Assembly: GCF_022539665.2 (NCBI RefSeq)
Contig: NC_081334.1
Location: 5,798,424 to 5,862,423, forward strand
Origin: Daphnia carinata
Lineage: Eukaryota; Arthropoda; Branchiopoda; Diplostraca; Daphniidae
DNA length: 64,000 nucleotides
Reading direction: 5' to 3'
Below are positions 39,897 to 53,030 of this stretch, piece after piece. The notes beneath the pieces are model-generated. The model worked only from the letters and a program-made list of their open reading frames with translations, was not told the origin of the DNA and ran no database searches. Made by a program: the position numbers and the translations under genes. Each line of letters opens with the position of its first letter. The stretch's first letter is position 1.

Positions 39897-42800
39897 AAAA
39901 AAAAGGTATAGGGGAAAGAAATTTCTTTAAAAAATCGTGTCAAAGAATGTTGCTCTTGGAAATAAAAAGAAGAAAATAATAAGGGGGGAGATAAGCAAAT
40001 GTAAAGAAAAAGGGCGACGGGGGTGAAACTCTTGGGGGCTGTTGGATGTCGGTTCCAGATTAAGCTGAATGTCTATAGAGCCCTCGTCGTTGACTTAACC
40101 CTCAGCTACGTAACTCTTAAACCACCTGATTCTTCTCTTCCGAACCGTGTGCGGAGCTGACACGGTGACCCATTGCCGCGAGCCAGTCAAGATGAGTTTG
40201 ATATTTCTTCCTCTCTCTCGCTCTCCCCTCTCTTTTTTTCTGCTGCGACTTCTAGACCTCTCCATTTTCAATCCATCTCCTTTTTTTTTACGACTAAAAT
40301 TCTCCATTCCCTCTTCTCCTTTGTGCAGCATAATAAGTGTTGTTGCACAAAGGCTAGGTTGGAATGTGGTTCGGGACACGGAGGAATAAAAAGAAAAAAA
40401 GACTCGAAAGAAAAAGAGAATCTGCGCTGACCCTAAAAAAATATATGAATATCGCGCATTTGCTTTTTCTTCCAAGAGTCTCTTTTTTTTTTTTTTTAAA
40501 TGATGTTACCCGATTGAGAAAACGATTCAGCTATTGGCCTTCCGTCCGCGTTTGGTCGTTCTTCCCGCTTCTGGTTATTGCCAACCTGGAGATGATCGTG
40601 CCATTTAAAGGACTTGACCGACAATGGCGAAATCCTGAGGGAAGAAATAAAAAAAAAAAGGTCCCGGGACTACGTGTTTATGTACTCTGACCGGCATGCA
40701 GAAAAAAAGGGGGGGGGGGACCTATCGGGAAATCTGTGTGTAAAAACACGTAGCGCGGATGGATAGCCATTCATGAAAAGAAAGGAAAACAAGTTTTCTG
40801 TGTTTGCATTTTGGCGCTCAGTGTTTTGATTTCTAATCTTTCTATTTCATCCTCCCGCCTCCTTCATTTTTTTTTTTTTTTAGTTCATTGTGTTATAGAC
40901 TAACTAAAATTCAGTCGCCGGGACTAATAGGAACGAAAACGGTCGGTTACTTTAAAAGCTGCCCACGGGCGTTGCTATAGCCTCGATCGAGAAAAAGAGC
41001 GCGTACAGCTAGCCACCTTGCTCCGTGAGCCAGTCCGTGTAACAGAGAAGGGAGGAGCGTGATGACAATGCCAAGAATGTTCTGTAAATCCCCTCTTCTT
41101 TTTATTTTTCTACCCTTCTCCCAAAATCCACTTGCGGCTACATGGGGCGTTGATCTACTGACAGAGGTGAAAGTTCGGATACGCTTCTTCTCATTTTCAT
41201 TCCACTTTTTTTTTTCTCCCCTTCATTTTTAAAAACGCAACAAGAAACAAAACAAAGAGGAAAGAATTTTTTTTTTTAATATTCAGGAGCAACAGTTCAC
41301 GCATGGGGGCAACATGTTGAATGATTATGTTGACATGTCCTGGTTTTTAACAACTCCGAAAAGGAAGCGAAAAAAGAGACTTCTTTTTGCTCCTAATTTG
41401 CATCTTGGATTTCTCACTGTCGGTTAGTAAAAAAAATTTTTTTCTGTCAGTGGTAGAGAAAAATCACAGCCGCAACACACACACCTTTATTTTCGTGCGT
41501 TCATATCGTTGATTTCTTCCCTTCCGCATTCGGGCGAAAAAAAAGACGCGTGAGTCGCTTGACCCCGATTTCCTTATACGATCGTTCGGACATTTTGAGC
41601 TGCTGCAACAACAACAACAACAGCAGCGTGGCTCTTAAACTCCTTTCTCTCGTCCGTTGTTTCTCGCTACCATTTTTTGTTTTCCTTCTATAGCTTCTTT
41701 AGATTATTTTCCTCAATGTGATTACACTTCCAAATCAACCTCAATTCATTTGGGCTGCCATCATTTCCGAACTACACGCTATTCTCATTTTCTTCTTTTC
41801 TCCTTGTCTTTTTTTTTTTTGCTTCGTTCTTTATCTACGTGATACTACGCACTTAACAATTCAGCACGATCGGTTTTTTATTTTGTGTGTGAATGCGCGC
41901 TTTGTTGTTGTTAGGCTGGATTCTTGTTCTCTCTGTGATGGGCCATAGTCATTCCGGTCGGATCGCCCCGAGAGAGAAAGCTTCTTAGGTCCCACGCGTT
42001 GGCTGAAAGCACAAAAAAAAAAAAACTGACCCATATGAATTTCAAAAGGAAATTACCCTTCGGATTTTTGTGTTTTGTTGTATACCTTGTTGTTTTAAAT
42101 GCTTGCGCTAGCAGCGATATAATAGCTTTTCTCCCTCTTCTTTCTTTCTTTCTCTCTCTCGACTCTCTCCTGTTTCGAGTCCGCTGAGGGGCTCACTGAT
42201 TGCGCCCAGTGGAGAGAAAATGGCCGGCTTTTTCTCGTGTAAAAACGCAGGAATTGTGTGGGGTGGATGGAGGAAAAATACGTGCCCGTGGAATTTGATG
42301 ATGTAAACATAATTTTATTGGAACATAGTTGAAAAAAGACATGGTCGTTTTGGGGAAGAGAGCGTTGTTTTTCGATGGCTATGTTATTCGCATTTTCATG
42401 TTTTTGTTTCACTTTTGCGGTCACCAAAAGCTTGTTTTCTTTTTTGGCCAATTTTTTTTCTTGTTTAATGATTTGCTTCGGTGTATTGGGCGCTTGACGT
42501 ATCGACACGCGGAGATCATCAGGTCCTTTTTCGGGTCGGAAGAAAAAGTGCGCGCAACAAAACCAGAACAGCAAACAAAAAAAAAATCTAGCAAGAAATA
42601 ATCAAACAAAACCAGACAAGCGGAAGAAGTTGCCAGAATGTTGTTGAGGAATGTCTGAATTTCTAAGTAAAGAAAGAGAAGAAACAAGCTCATGTTTTTT
42701 TTGCCTTGACCAACGGTTGTCCTCGGTACACCTGACACGACTCTGTTTGAGGTGAATTTCGGTGCGGTACATCGGTGATACGTGCATAAATATTTGTAAA

Positions 42801-43753
42801 AGAGCGAAGCAACGCTCGGTGGTGAAAACTGTGAAAGGCACGGAAGGTAGAAAACCACCACAAACCACATCGGGTGAAAACACTCCCTCCTCTTTTACAA
42901 GTCCAGTCCACGCAACGGCCAAAGAGGAGGTGGGGGGCTTTCACACACACGCAAGTCGTGTGCCTTTCTTTCTTCCTATTTTTCTTCTTCTTCTTCTTCG
43001 TCGTGTACCTGTTTTGTGGCGTTGCAAGTGGCAGGTTGGGCCTCACTCAGCAACCGTCCATCCGATCGTGCGCACACGCCGGCCCAGCGACCCTCCTACA
43101 CACAACACTCTGTCCTCTTCCTTTTATTTATTATTACTATTTAATTTTTTTTTTCGTTTTGCCCACCTGGGGTCCCGTTCTTTTTCCGCGTTTTCTGTTA
43201 ACACTTGCCATCGAGTGTTTTGTAACGTCTGCGCATGTGCAGAAGACGACGGGGAAAAAAGCAAAAAAAAAAAAAGGAAGACGACATTCGAAGTGAATTT
43301 TTGTTCTGAATGTTTGACCAACACTACCAGCGTCCAATACTTTGAAGTGTTGGGGTCTGTGTGTTTTTTTTGTGAGAAGAAAAACAACAAAGTGTTTTTT
43401 GGTCGATGTGTCTCGTGTTTTGGGACGATTTTTAGGAGTGGCTTTTTTGCGACGACCTTCCAGCAAACGGAACGGAAGGAAATCATTAAGAGGCGACTGA
43501 ACCGAACCATTTCCCACGTGTGTGCTATGAATGTGTATTCAGCTGGCTGATTGTTTTGCTTTCGTCGCCTCCGTTGAAAAGAAACCGCGTACTACAATCC
43601 GAAGTGATTTTTCTGCTCGTTTCCCGCTGGCGCAACTGGTTCCCCTCTTCATTTTCAAATGTAATTTTCAACTGCAACTTCCGTTTCGGATATTTACCGT
43701 TGCTTTAATTTCACGCGATTTATTTTATTTATTTATTTTTTTTTTTTTTGCAG
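39897..43753. other. Intergenic region and untranslated upstream part of the PDZ/SxIP gene
   Basis: No coding exon is seen. The PDZ/SxIP coding exon starts at a splice acceptor (43751-43753), so at least one untranslated exon lies upstream. A candidate start is the initiator TCAGTC at 40911-40916, but its DPE-like GGTCG is one base off the strict spacing. A 262-codon frame at 42762-43550 opens with GTG and is judged non-coding. Long T and A runs are frequent. Confidence 0.5.
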
Positions 43754-43781
43754 AACGACCAACCTTGAACGGATATTGAAA
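43754..43781 (+). other. 5' UTR portion of the PDZ/SxIP coding exon
   Basis: A textbook acceptor (a long T tract, then GCAG) ends at 43753. The 28 bases to ATG 43782 contain no other ATG and are preceded by an in-frame stop-free TTG AAA that is not a start. Confidence 0.75.
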
Positions 43782-46700
43782 ATGCAAGTCCACTTGATTG
43801 GAGGGCGAGCCTGCGATGTGGAAGACATGGACATGGACGCGCATCTGCATAATCACGTTGGATTCAGTCAAAGACGCAATGCGTCTTTGCAACGGAGCCA
43901 AGATTCCGGTGCGCTGACTGATTGGTCGGCCGGAAGCCGTGCCAGCCCCACCAGGCAATCGTGCCACAGTCTCGAACAAGATGACTCGCACAAATACGTC
44001 ACTGTATTGTCCGTCAATGGCGGACTCAATTTCCAACGCCGTCAAGTGCAGCCGCAAAACGACAGCCTCATCCAATCGGATCCGGATGATTTTGTCACCG
44101 TTCTATCGATCGGATCGCGTCAAACGAAAAACGACAAAGAAGAAGAAGTAGAAGAAGAAGAATGCGAACCCGTTTCAATGGCTGTCGGCAGCGTTTGCCT
44201 GAGTTTGTCCGGCTTCGTCGAAGAAGTGGCTTGCGTAACGAGACGCCCCGGACAGAAATTGGGCTTCGGTTTGAAGTTCGACGGCGGTAACGAATGCGAC
44301 GTGCCCATTCAACGTCTCTTTGTCCAATGCTGCGCCGAAGGCAGTCCAGCTTCCAAGGTCCGATGCTCATGGGGCCGGCTCGTCGAAGCGGACGAGATCA
44401 TTGAGATTGACGGAGTTGACATTCGTAACGCGCTCAATCGACTCGAGGTCGTCAGCAAGTTGAAAGACGGCCAGGACGTGCTGTCACTGAAAATCCGTCA
44501 CTACTGGGACGAGAGCAAGCGGATCGGCATTATGGAACAGTTAAACAGGCTAAACAGCGTCTTTTCGACGCCCAGTCCGGCCGTCTGCCATCCTGTCGTC
44601 GACTCGAAACCGCCTGTCACTCGAAAGATGTCCACCCGTCAACAGCAAGAGCGAGCCGTCGACGTTCCAGAAGAGCTGCTCACTCAGTCGGTGGTGCGAA
44701 CCGGTCAGCGTCCCACCGCATGGAAAGGTCATCCGCTAATCGATGAACCACCTCCTCCGGTACCCCCGAGGCGTAAGAGACGCAGCAAATTGGCCCACAG
44801 CAAATCGGGGGCCACGAGCAAGACGATCATCTGTCGCTCGTTGTCTTCCGATGAAGTCCTCGTCAACGGTAACCGCGTTACAGCCACGGGCGCTGTGACC
44901 GCCACGACGCCCAGCAAACCGCCGCGCAATCACCGGCCGCATTCGCGCAGCTTCAACGCCACGCACAGCAATAATAACAAGGACGATCGTGAAACGCAAG
45001 AGCTTCAAGCGCCCGCCACGCTGCCCAGGACGAAAGAATTTATTGGTCAGCAACTAGCGCCGCCCGAGCCGAAAGAGCGGACGCGTCGCAATACGTTGTT
45101 GACGATCAACGCTGATTGGTGCGCACCGCAGCCGGCTGAGGTCTACACCAATTTGATTGCCGAAGAAGACAAACGACTCATGTCGATCGACACTTGCTCA
45201 GCCACCGAATCGGAGAGCGAATCCAGTTCGAGCGTGTCCACCGTGGTGGACAATTGGTCCGTTGTCAGTTCCACGTCCGGAGGCGATCCGTTTGGCGATT
45301 TCAGCGAACAGGAAGAGTATCGCGAATTTTCTCATCAACCGGCTGATGAGAAACGGGCGAATCAAATGATAATTGAACAGCAGCAGCAGCAGCAGCAGCT
45401 GGTGCCGGATGTCGTGGCCGGCGAGTCGACGCTGTCCGTGCTCATTGAACCTCCCGAAACGTTTTTGGATGAAGGGCCGACGAGCATTTCGCCGACGTTG
45501 TCTAGCGAAGACAATCTTCATCATCAAGACGCTTCTTCCGATTCAGGCGCATCTTCCGGCGGCAGTGAACTTCACCTGGGCGAGTCGGATGAAGAGTTGC
45601 GCGCTTTCCAGCAGATGGAGAACGCCTTGGAAACGGAGAAATTGGAGCAGACACGTAACGCCATCTCTGATGCAACGATGGAAGTTGAAACCAGCTCGAC
45701 CAGTGGCGCCATCGAACGTCCAGAAGCGCCTATTCAGCAAAGTGCCATCTGTGTTCCAGATGTTCAAGTCGAGGAAAATAATGGACCAGCGATGGAATGT
45801 CAAGCGGAGAAGCCAGTCAAGTAAGAATCATTTTCTAATCTCTCTTTTTACTATCGAATACTTAAGCGCAATTTTGATCTTTAAAAAAATGGAAAATAAC
45901 AAAAAACCGGCCAACTAAAAAAAAAAAAAAAAAAAAAGAAAACTAGTTCCAGTATACTCGAAAAGGATGGAATTCCATCTGGTATACTTCCTTCTTAAGC
46001 GTTGAACGGGTACATATCGTCATTGGCTGTGCATTTTTGTGTTTTTTTTTTTTCGGGTCACGCTATTTGTTTTCGTTTCATCCCGTCCTCAATTCTTCCT
46101 CCAGGCCATTCCCTTCCAGAGTTTTAGGAGGAGCGCCATTTCTCTCCTTTTTATTTTTTTTAAAAGACGGAAGAGAGATAAGAAGCCTCCGTGGGTACTT
46201 ATTTCTCCCGTCTTGAAAGGGGGACCCCAAGCAATCTCCGACTCGAATCGCACAGAAACAAAACGTACAGAGTTTTTTGAGATCGTGAAAGGGACCCGAT
46301 GTCACACACACACACACACACAAAGAGTGGAGCGACGCTTGTCACAAAATTTGAGCCGCGTCCCGGTTCCGTAGTCGGCACTCATTGGGAATCACATCCG
46401 TCAACTTTTTAATGGTAGTGAATAATTTTTTTTTTTTTTATTCAAAAAAAATAATAATAAGAAATGGTAAAAGACAGAGATGGAAGGGAAAGATTAACCA
46501 GCGGCGGTTCTTTTTTTTTTCTTTCTCACCCTTCACGTAAAAAAAAAAAACGTGAAAACGGTCGTGTTGGATAATAACTGCCGTGTGTGTCTATAGCCAT
46601 TTTTCTCTCCCATTTTTTTTATTCTTTTCTTGGCGTCTCTTTCTTTGTCCCTTTTTGTTCGAGACCGTAACCGTTTCACGTCATCAAATGACGGAAAGAA

Positions 46701-49700
46701 AAGAGCTGAGCCTATAACACAAAGGGAGATGGCTTATCGTGCTCGCGTGAGCTCTCTCGTGGTCGGGACGAGAAATAAAGCAAACATTTGGGAAAAAGGG
46801 AAAAAAAATGATTGAGTTATAGTCGGCTAAAAACAATCGACATTCTTTCTCGTTCCCCCCTCTATATTCGAAATTGATCCATCGTCGAGCGCATCAAAGT
46901 TAGAAGGGGGGCGATTTACGAGCCGCATACAAACGGTTGGGGTGCGAGGTATAGCTGGGCTAGTCCAACAGTCGGCCAACCACACACACAAATAAGATAG
47001 AGACACACACACACCGCTTATAGTTTGATGAATGTCGGGGATGACGTTATATATTTATATATATATATTTTTAATCATTTGATCTCTTTTTCTATTTCTA
47101 AACCGACCGTCGTCTTCATTTGTCTTTCCTGGAATCCTCGTTTTTTTTTTTTGAGGGGGAAAATTGAAATGTATAGATTAGTAGAGTAGGGGATTCTCTT
47201 AAGATAAAAATGGAAACTCTCTCACCATTTCCGAAAGAGACGTGTTGGTTTTTGGATCCAGGGAATGTGACTGTTCTTTTTTATGTGTCTTTAATTCCTT
47301 TTGAATTTGAAAAAAGAAAGAAAAAAGACTCGAGAAGAAGAATGTTCTTTGTGATGGTGTTGCATTATATCGTGGAGGTCACACACGCAAGTGCTCTTAT
47401 CCCGCTCACGCGCCCTCTGTTGCGTTCGTGCACTTTTCTTTGGACCGAAAATCGTCTAATAGCAAAAACAAACAACTGAAAACTAGATGACTTTATACAA
47501 CAAAAGTAGTTTACCTCCCCCCCCCCCCCGCTTTTTTTGTTGTTACATTGACACACCTGCAAAAGGGAAGCATTTGGGAAGGTGACGATAGTCATCTGTA
47601 CATTTCTTTCAGAGTGTACAACAGCGTTTGGCTAATGGGTTGTACCTCTGCATTGTGTGTCCCCCCTCTTCTTAATGGACACAGCCTTGAGGACAGAAAG
47701 AAAAAAAGAAGCCTGGGAAATTGAAACAGAAAATAGTAAAGCTCTCCCTCCCCTCCATTGAGTCGACGGTTGGTAATTAAAACGCTAAAGGTGAGATGAT
47801 GATGATGGGGTAGTATAAATATATACGTATAGTAGACACTTAGACGAGTGCTTCTTTCATTCCCACACACGTATTTACATGATTCTTTTCTATTTCTGTT
47901 TTTTCAAAAATCTAATTTGGATAAGACTTGAAAAAAGAGAAATCCACACGACAAATCCTCTGTATGCATCGTCAATGCGACGATATTAAAATGAATGGCC
48001 TTTATTTTTCTTTTTCTTTTTAAAAGACGACGGAACAAGAAAGAGACTCAGTCTCTTAAGACGTGGGGGGGAGAGAGTGTCTCGTGACTCGGTCATCGTA
48101 ATAATAAATAAGACGTAGAATTAGCTTATGATTGTATTATTTCACGTAGATTTTTGGAGAGGGGGGAAAAAACCTTGGAGAAGTTGGAGGTGTGTTGCAT
48201 GGCGTGATGTCACAGAGCAGGAAACTTTACGTGATGTGTGTGCGTTATTTTTTCTTGAAACGCTCTTTTTGTTTGCAAATGATTGGCCGTTTGTGTGTCT
48301 GTCGCCACGTAGGCAAATTAGGGCCGTTGACTTAAAAGGAAATTAATGGAGCGTAGAAGCCGTTTGCCTAACCCAATTCCCCGTATCTACGAGTCCCAAC
48401 CGCAATTTGTACTCAAAATAGAAACGCTTCTAATCAGGATCGATATCTGTCCTCATTATTATTGAACGCGTTCTCCTTGTCTATTGAAATCACTCTTTTA
48501 GAGCAGAGACCTCTTGCGCATTCCGTCCTCTTCTAATTCGTATTCAGATATTCACCTTGAGAAGGCCGACACGGAGGGGGGGTTGAATCCGCTTCGTCAT
48601 TGACATTCACTACATTTTTCATGAAAAAACTTTCGCTCATTTTATAATTTTTTTTCTTTATTGTACTTGACATAGGAGGAGTTCCAGTAGCAGCCGGAAA
48701 GAGGGCGTTCATTCCATGAACAAGAAATCCGATTTGGCCAACGGCAATTCGTCCAATTCCAACAATAAAAATAGAGCTGGATCTAAATTGAATTTAAATC
48801 GAACTCCGCTTCGATCGAAAATTCCACAGGCTGTGTCAACGCCCCCGCCGGCGACACGTCCAGCATCCGCCATTCCGTCTACGCGCAACGGCCGTCCGTT
48901 GGCAAACAATAGAGCGTCGAATATTGTAGGTCCCAAAGTGGTCAACAAAACCAGTACGGTCAGCAACAGCATTGCGGTCCGGCAACAGAATCATTACAAT
49001 AGCAGCATCCAGTCCAGCCGGATGTTATCGACCAAAACCACGCCCACTATTAGCCAGCAGAGAATAGGATCGAACGAGACCAAGTCGACTGTCGCCGCGT
49101 CCAGTTCGACGAATCTGCTCAAGAGCGTGAAACCGGGATTACCTCAAGCGACAACGGCCATTCATGGCAGCCGAATCCCACGGCCCAGTAGCTCTTCCGG
49201 TGGCCAGCCGGCTAAAAGCAGCCCGTCAGCTGCAACGGCACGACTTGCGAGCCACGCTAGTAGCTCATCGTCGGCCATGTTGGCTGCTGCTCACCGTCAT
49301 CCCTCGTCTCCTTCGTTATTATTACAAGCCAACAACAGGACGACGACAACAACAAGCGGGGTCAAATCTTGCATTCCTTCGCATCTGCACAAGTCGACGA
49401 GTCGTCTCCAGCTCACGCACAACAAAGGTGAGTCCTCTCTCAGGTCTGACCTGGTTTCAGCCCACTGAAAGGAGAAGAATAGAGCAAAGAAGGAAAAACG
49501 CTTTTCTTTTTCCCATATCTTTTATTACAGTCTCTTCGCTCTCTTCATCAAACCAACACACACACACAATCTATTTTGTGTTCCAGTTTTTTTTGCGCGT
49601 TGTGTTCTTGTGTATTTTTTTACTTTGACGACTGTACGCCACAATGGAAACCCCCTCCTCATTCTTTTATTTGAATATCCCCATTACCTACATCCCATTT

Positions 49701-50052
49701 CTTTTTTGTTTTGTTTACCTGTTCGAATGTAGTTGATTGTCAGTACCGCGCTCGTGTAATAACTATATGGCTTTTTATACACCTACTTACCCCGCCTTTA
49801 TACCAACAGACTTGACATACACAATTTTATCAGGCATTAAAAACAAAAAAGAATTAGAAATCCTTGGGTTTTTTTCTTGCGAATTATTCTTTCGTGTTTG
49901 TAGCGTGAATGGACATTTCATTCTTCTCTTTTGATTTTTATTGTGTCATGGACGTTCCCTTTTTTTTATTTCTTCTATACGTTTGTGTTTTTAATTTTTT
50001 GTTTTCGCCCACGGCAGCTGCGATTTGCCCGATGATTGTCGATCCGGCATAG
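43782..50052 (+). CDS. PDZ-domain protein with SxIP motifs, unassigned family
   Basis: I do not recognise an orthologue. Exons: 43782-45820, 48676-49427 and probably 50018-50052; 941 aa with consistent phases. The first two exons are clearly coding; the third (11 residues, ending MIVDPA) is supported by a good acceptor and phase only. One PDZ domain lies at about 150-237, with carboxylate-binding loop KLGFGL and GRLVEADEIIEIDG. Before it, two copies of (Y/F)VTVLS(V/I) occur near residues 70 and 103, then an acidic EEE-rich run. After it come PPPPVPPRRKRR near 320 (SH3-type ligand), a poly-Gln run near 535 and Ser/acidic disordered sequence. Exon 2 is basic and Ser/Pro-rich with four SxIP tetrapeptides (about 727, 744, 845, 911), the EB1-binding signature of microtubule plus-end proteins. 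Inferred role: a cortical or junctional scaffold linking a PDZ ligand to growing microtubules. Confidence 0.82.
45379..45399 (+). repeat. CAG repeat encoding poly-Gln
   Basis: Seven consecutive CAG codons occur inside the PDZ/SxIP coding exon. The repeat is in frame and likely length-polymorphic. Confidence 0.9.
45821..48675. other. Intron 1 of the PDZ/SxIP gene coding region
   Basis: This 2.85 kb intron runs between AA|GTAAGA and CATAG|G. It is strongly AT-rich and holds a (CA)10 microsatellite and several interrupted CA tracts near 46980. The Lys codon closes directly across it. I see no exon inside. Confidence 0.65.
46303..46322. repeat. (CA)10 microsatellite
   Basis: This is an uninterrupted CA run in the first coding intron of the PDZ/SxIP gene. 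Confidence 0.95.
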
Positions 50053-53030
50053 CACCAGGCCAGCTTCTTATATAACAATATAAAAACGTGTGTTATTGCC
50101 CTCTTTACGGAAGACGACGACGTCCTTCACGCTTCAAATTTTACGGAATCCTTTCGTTTTGTCTTCTCTCCCTGTTTTGTTGTTCAAAACTTTCAAAAGA
50201 TTCTTTGCAGCTCAAAGTCGTTAAACCGTACGGATTTTCCCCAACTGATCCCTTTCATTTTTGCTGTAACTTTTATTATCATATTTGACACACAGAGAGA
50301 GACACGAAGCAAAAAATCGAGAGCAATTTAAGACGAAAATGATATACATATATATTTTTTAAACGTGGTCAAAAGCATTTCATCTAATCGTTTTCGATTG
50401 TTAGTTTCCCCTCTTTGATTCCATTTTTTTTTGTAACAGCTTCTACACGGAACGTCATGGCTAACACTATTTTGTCATTATCCGTTTGAGAATCAGAATA
50501 TTTTCACGCTATTATCATCACCACCTGCCACGAACGCAAAAAAGAAGAGTGTAGGCACAATTCAGTAGGGATTCTTCGTTCGTGAAGGACGAACACTTCT
50601 TTGATTCTTCTCAGAACTCTTCCATCATCAATTCAAATGATGACCACTCCTTTTGTCAGACATTATTTCGACTTCAGAAAGAAGAAAAGAGAGACAGCTA
50701 GTTAAATTTTTATTTTTTAAGAGATACTGTTCACTAAGGACAGGAAGAGGGATACAAAAAAAAATGTAAGAAAGAAACATAACAATGGCAATTCAATAGC
50801 AGGTAAGTTGCGAAAGATGATGGTCTTGTGGTTAATCAAGAAGCAGACGTTCACCGAATCACGATCCTTTTGCATTTCTTCCTGAAAAAAAAAAAAAGAT
50901 CCTTCTACAAAATAAAGAGGTTGGAATAAGAAATTAAAAGAATTATAGTTGGCCATTTCCTGGTACGTATATATATAGATGTCAGCTTTTGAATTCATTA
51001 CGAATGCGATTATAAATTCTATCTGCGTTGTAATTGTGGCTATATCTCTCTGTTTTGATGATCGATATTTACATATGCAGGCAAGGAAGCATTCACAAAA
51101 AGAAATGGAAAGAGAATAAACGAGAAAGCTGTTTAACCTGTGAAACGATATCAACTCGTCATTCCATTCATCCTCGACTTCTTAAATAAATCTTATTCCC
51201 CATAAAAAAAAAGGGCCTCCTCTTCCTTCCAACGCATTGACGATGAAAGATGATGGATTCATCGTTTCATTCTATGCTGTCAAGAGGTTCGAAGAGGACC
51301 AACACATTTTCGTTTGGAACATTTTGTTATTTATAAAAAAAATCGGTTAGACGATTGGTTTCGAAGAAAGTGGACGTACAAAATACGTCGGTGTGCGGCT
51401 CTCGTCTAAAAGAAAATATAATTATGTCATTTCATCAAACATGTCGGCCTCTGGTAATCTTATCTCTTTTGCATAGTTGAGTCTGCCTTTTTAGATGAAT
51501 AAATACAAGCCGATAGGAAGGAGGAATGCAGTTCTTATATTACTAATAACTGTATACACTGATTAGCTCGTAGAATTATTATAACGACTCCCGCTAATCC
51601 GAAGAGTCCATTGTTTTGTCTTCATGTCATTACCATACGAAGATAGAAAAAATACTAGTTTCAACAAAATGACGCATTCTTTCCTTTCTCCGTTGCTGAT
51701 AACAATTCAGGTTTTTTTCGCTAACCATTTAGAATTGCACGTTATTTTTCTTAAACGTACGTTGGTCCTGAAAGAGGATAAATCATGTCCAAACTCAGTT
51801 GATAACGGCTAAAAGAAAATCCAGAGTCGATTACAGTACGGAATTGCCAACAAGTTGATTTGTTTATCCTTTTTTTTTCAACGTGATTTATTGGTCATTT
51901 TCTGTACCGACGATTGTCACATTAATTACTTTTACGATTGCGTGAAAAACGCGCCACGCCCTACTGTCTCCTTTTTAAATGCTTTGACTTTTGTTTGCTT
52001 CGAAATACAAAAGCGAAAGATTCTAATCTTTTATTTTTGCTCGTTAATAATAATCGGCTGCGTCGATTCGAATACTCGTGCCTATTGTGTAATAGTCTGA
52101 ATCAATCGTCTTGTTATTGATTGGATGGACAGCACGGCCCCATTACACCCATCATATCAAAATCTCCTGCTGTCTTTTCATATTTCGTCCCGTTCTACAG
52201 GCCCATTTATTTGTTTGTAACTCTCACGTTCCTTCTGACTCGTCCAGTGCTATCAAACTTAGCGATAAATTGGATTATATCAGTCACAGTTATCTGCGTT
52301 CGTCCTATTTTTGAGATTAGATTAAATTTCAAAAGCAGATTATTTTGTTGTAGGCATTCACGTGTCATCCATTACAGGCTCAAAGCATTAAAGAATGTAT
52401 TTCTCCAATTGCGAATGTTCTAACAATGGCTGCCATCTAGAGGCGACTGTTGTTTGTCGAAGGAAACGACATTCTAGAAGAAAAATGGAAAAAAACGGAA
52501 GCATAGATAATTTGGTAAAAAAGAATAAAACAGCTTATTTGCATTTCTACGTCTTCCAAAAATTCGGTCGTCTTTTGTTTGTTTTTCTGGGATAAAACGT
52601 GTCGATGTTCTCATCCCTTTAGGCTGCCACGAAGGGAAGGGAAACGAAAAACTTCCTATCGAAATTAAAATATCTAAAATCCCCCAAATCGATAATACGA
52701 TTAGGTATTCGATCATAAAAAATGAGGACACAATTTGCACCAATTGCCGCCATTTTTCTTTATCTCCATGGCGCCCTTTGCGATAGGCTTTGTAATGCTA
52801 TCTGAACAAAAAATGGCCTTGAGAATCATTCCGTTCCTTTTTGCAAAATCAGGGATGGGGTTACAAAATGCACGTGCACTGAAATTTAAATATTTTTCTC
52901 CAAATCACCTTTTTTTTTTTCTTTGAATTTGATATTCAGTTTACAAGGACCAATGCTACAGTCGGGTTGGATCAACGTGTCTGTGCTAGTCGACGGCTGT
53001 TAAGAGGGCGAGTGAAGCAGTCGAAGGAAC
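50053..53030. other. 3' UTR and downstream flank of the PDZ/SxIP gene
   Basis: This is AT-rich sequence with no coding exon. Possible poly(A) signals on plus are AATAAA at 51185-51190 and 51498-51503; an AATATA variant lies close to the stop near 50077. A CTCF-like motif is at 52431-52444. Confidence 0.5.
52431..52444. promoter_or_regulatory. CTCF-like insulator motif
   Basis: TGCCATCTAGAGGC shares the ten-base core GCCATCTAGN and GG with the site at 23717-23730 and fits the reverse CTCF consensus GCCMYCTRSTGG with one mismatch. It lies 600 bases upstream of the inferred start at 53033, between two transcription units. Confidence 0.4.

Noticed and set aside
42762-43550. 262-codon open frame on plus, the longest without a gene assignment
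   Set aside because: It opens with GTG, has an internal Met only at its very end, and is built from Phe/Lys/Ser-rich low-complexity sequence. It lies where the untranslated leader of the PDZ/SxIP gene is expected.
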